This document shows, piece after piece, positions 62,201 to 64,000 of a stretch of DNA of 64,000 nt. The translations under genes were made by a program, and so were the position numbers. The notes beneath the pieces were generated by a model. The model searched no databases and was not told where the DNA came from. It saw nothing but the letters and a program-made list of their open reading frames with translations. The DNA comes from Begonia masoniana (taxonomy: Eukaryota; Streptophyta; Magnoliopsida; Cucurbitales; Begoniaceae), in NCBI GenBank assembly GCA_022432975.1, contig CM039510.1:14712381-14776380 (forward strand). Reading direction: 5' to 3'. Within the stretch, counting starts at the first letter, position 1, and every line of letters begins with the position of its first letter.

Positions 62201-62883
62201 CTTGATTTCATGAGTCCTAGTAGGCATGGAGAATTCAGCCTTATCTTTTGTGCTTGATGTCGTTTCATTTCCTTTGAATTTTTCCTTTGGCTTTGAGATT
62301 GACTTTTCATTCTTTCAATTTCATTTCCAAGGAGAATTTGAGACCGATACGATCTTTTAATTTAACTTATCTTTTAGTTGCCTTTCAATCTTGATGGATT
62401 TATGTAACATCTCCTCTATATCCATATAATGTTGTAGATTCGCTATATCCATGATATTTCTATTTAATCCTACAATAAATCTTGTTATCATGGCTTCCAC
62501 ATCCTTCTCTACCCTATCCCTTATCATGACTACTTTTAACTTTTTGTGATATTTCTCCACACTCTTAGCTCCTTGAGTCAAACCTTGTAACTTTCGGAAT
62601 AAACTCAATAATAGTGGCTAGGGATAAATCAGTTTCACTTAGTTACCTTTATTTCCTCCCATGTACAAATGAGTTGCTCACAATATATCCTCTGGTTCCT
62701 TATTAATTGATCCCACCATATACTTGTGTAATTCGTGAACTCCATCGTGGCTAGCTTAATCTTTTTCTTCTAGGTGAAGTTATGACAATCAAACATATTA
62801 CCGACTTTTCTTTCCCATTCCAAATATAACTCAGGATCTATTTTACCTTGAAAGGAGATATTACCAATTTGATGTTGCTTATG
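62201..62883 (-). pseudogene. Reina/CRM-like gag
   Basis: The minus strand from the right: IGNISFQGKIDPELYLEWER and MFDCHNFT (62870-62780), SIWWDQL (near 62705), then RKLQGLTQGAKSVEKYHKKL, MITRFIVGLNRNIMDIANLQ and IKIERQLKDK (62600-62360). Stops break it near 62770 and 62640. The gene continues beyond 62883, where another LTR has inserted. Confidence 0.85.
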
Positions 62884-64000
62884 TGTAATATCCGGCTTGT
62901 ACGGACTACGGATTTAATATGTTATATTCATATTTTACTATATAGTGGCATTTTTGGTAAACATGTCAAATCAGGTCCGTTTCACGAAAAGAAAGCGTCA
63001 TTACGATCCTAACGATTAATAGGAATTTTAGGGAAATTATGGAAATTTTCGGAGATTAAACGCTATATTCCGAGCAATTAAGCTTTTCGTAAATATGAAG
63101 GACGTTCTCGTAAATATAGCAAACGAAGTCCGTTTTGCGAACGGATAGTTTTGTTAGGTCCCAAATAATAAGTTGGACTTATTGGTGAAATATGGAAGTT
63201 TGGAGAACCCGAGTATTTGGACGATTAACGAACCGTAAGACGAAACGAAATAGAAATAAGAGCTAAGGGCATTTTGGTCTTTTGACAAATCATTTTTTAT
63301 TAAAAGGCAAAGCCTTCTTTCTCCTTCGACAGAATGCATTTCTTCATTCTGTTTCTTCTTTTCTCTCGCGAAACCTTCTCTGCCAGCCATCGACGATCCG
63401 CCATTCCGACTCCGTTTTTCCTCCCGTTCGTCTTCCGTCCTTCACGTTTTCTCCTCCAATCGACGTTCTAGGTATGTCTCTGTAGATTTAGAACGTTTAT
63501 TTCGAGTTTTACGGAATTATACGTTTAGGGTTTTCGTTAGGTCTTCGATTAAAAACGCGAATTAGGGTTCGTAATTAATAGGTTAGCCGTGATTAAGTGT
63601 ATATTAAACGTATTTGACGTTATTGGACGAAGTTATATCAATTTGTGAAAATGTTAAAAATTAGGGATTTTCGAGATTTTAGGAAAAACTCGTAAATTGA
63701 GAATTTAGGTGCTGAGCGTAAAATTATCGATTTAATAGCTCAATGAATTGGAACTTAGTTTCCTTAGTTAAGGTTTTGTGAATTTGGACGATCGATAGTT
63801 TAAACTCGTTTAACATCGATATTGCGATTTGCTTCAGACAAACAACGCTCGTGGACGGAGCTTGAGCTGCTTTGGACGCGAGGTAAGTTCTCGTGATTCT
63901 TCTCTGGCCGATTGGCCTACACCATACGTCGTGGTCTCGAGGAGTTTGGTGATGCACTATGTTTATTTGTTTTGGTTGGGTAGACAGGTTTAATTGTTTT
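62884..64000 (+). mobile_element. LTR, 5' part (family A), running off the window
   Basis: It starts TGTAATATCCGG directly after gag sequence; ttatg (62879-62883) would be the left target duplication. It has a CT-rich leader (63320-63470), a splice-donor-like TTCTAGGTATG near 63466 and the block GGCCGATTGGCCTACACC near 63906. Its last 190 bp match positions 1-150 of the window, so both edges hold the same LTR family. Confidence 0.8.

Overview
The window is plant nuclear DNA, almost certainly from a flowering dicot. The host evidence is an APETALA2/TOE-type gene with a microRNA172 target site. The rest is a nest of plant LTR retrotransposons (Ty3/gypsy Tekay-like, Reina/CRM-like and Athila-like, plus copia remnants), solo LTRs, long tandem arrays and one large inverted repeat. 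A cucurbit or similar genome is only a guess.

Layout. 1-8.9 kb: the 3' part of an LTR cut by the window edge, a reverse-oriented LTR-like block (about 1.7-4.26 kb), and a solo LTR (4382-8399, target-site duplication ATATT) holding a 78-bp array. 8896-11379: a second solo LTR (TSD TCATC) with a cluster of GATCGATC palindromes. 12.33-13.16 kb: a large inverted repeat. 15.3-17.25 kb: the only recognisable host gene, an AP2-family transcription factor on the minus strand. It reads through ten exon segments to a proper stop, but its 5' part is missing where a pure GAAAAA array of about 940 bp begins inside AP2 repeat 1. 18.2-23.1 kb: non-coding DNA, a copia RNase H relic and a gypsy 3' relic. 23108-25650: a third solo LTR (TSD AATCT) with a 40-bp array. 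25922-37727: a Tekay-like chromodomain element with both outer ends and TSD ATTTC; both LTRs carry tandem arrays, its 5' LTR lacks its 3' end and primer-binding site, and its interior is full of indels. 37.7-39.1 kb: a gypsy gag relic with a primer-binding site. 41.1-62.9 kb: a Reina/CRM-like element on the minus strand, split by a solo LTR (43324-46307, TSD TAAAG) and by an Athila-like element (47185-59855, TSD ATGTT). From 62884 to the window end: another LTR of the family seen at the window start.

Four solo LTRs and the two outermost elements were bounded by finding matching 5-bp target duplications, so the nesting order is firm in those places. No retroelement here has an intact polyprotein; frameshifts and stops break gag and pol.

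The main unexplained pattern is modular. At least six LTRs of different families carry a variable repeat block at the same place, about 260-320 bp before the LTR 3' end. The block is of one of two kinds: clusters of the palindrome GCCGATCGATCGGC, or tandem arrays (78, 40 and 39/38 bp) sharing a TTGTCGTTT ... CGG..GATG core. The GATCGATC kind also occurs in the Athila LTR and interior. Several features (a homopolymer G/T block, indel-only LTR differences, perfect arrays, two tandem duplications) suggest a long-read assembly with consensus errors, so structural claims near them need read-level checking.
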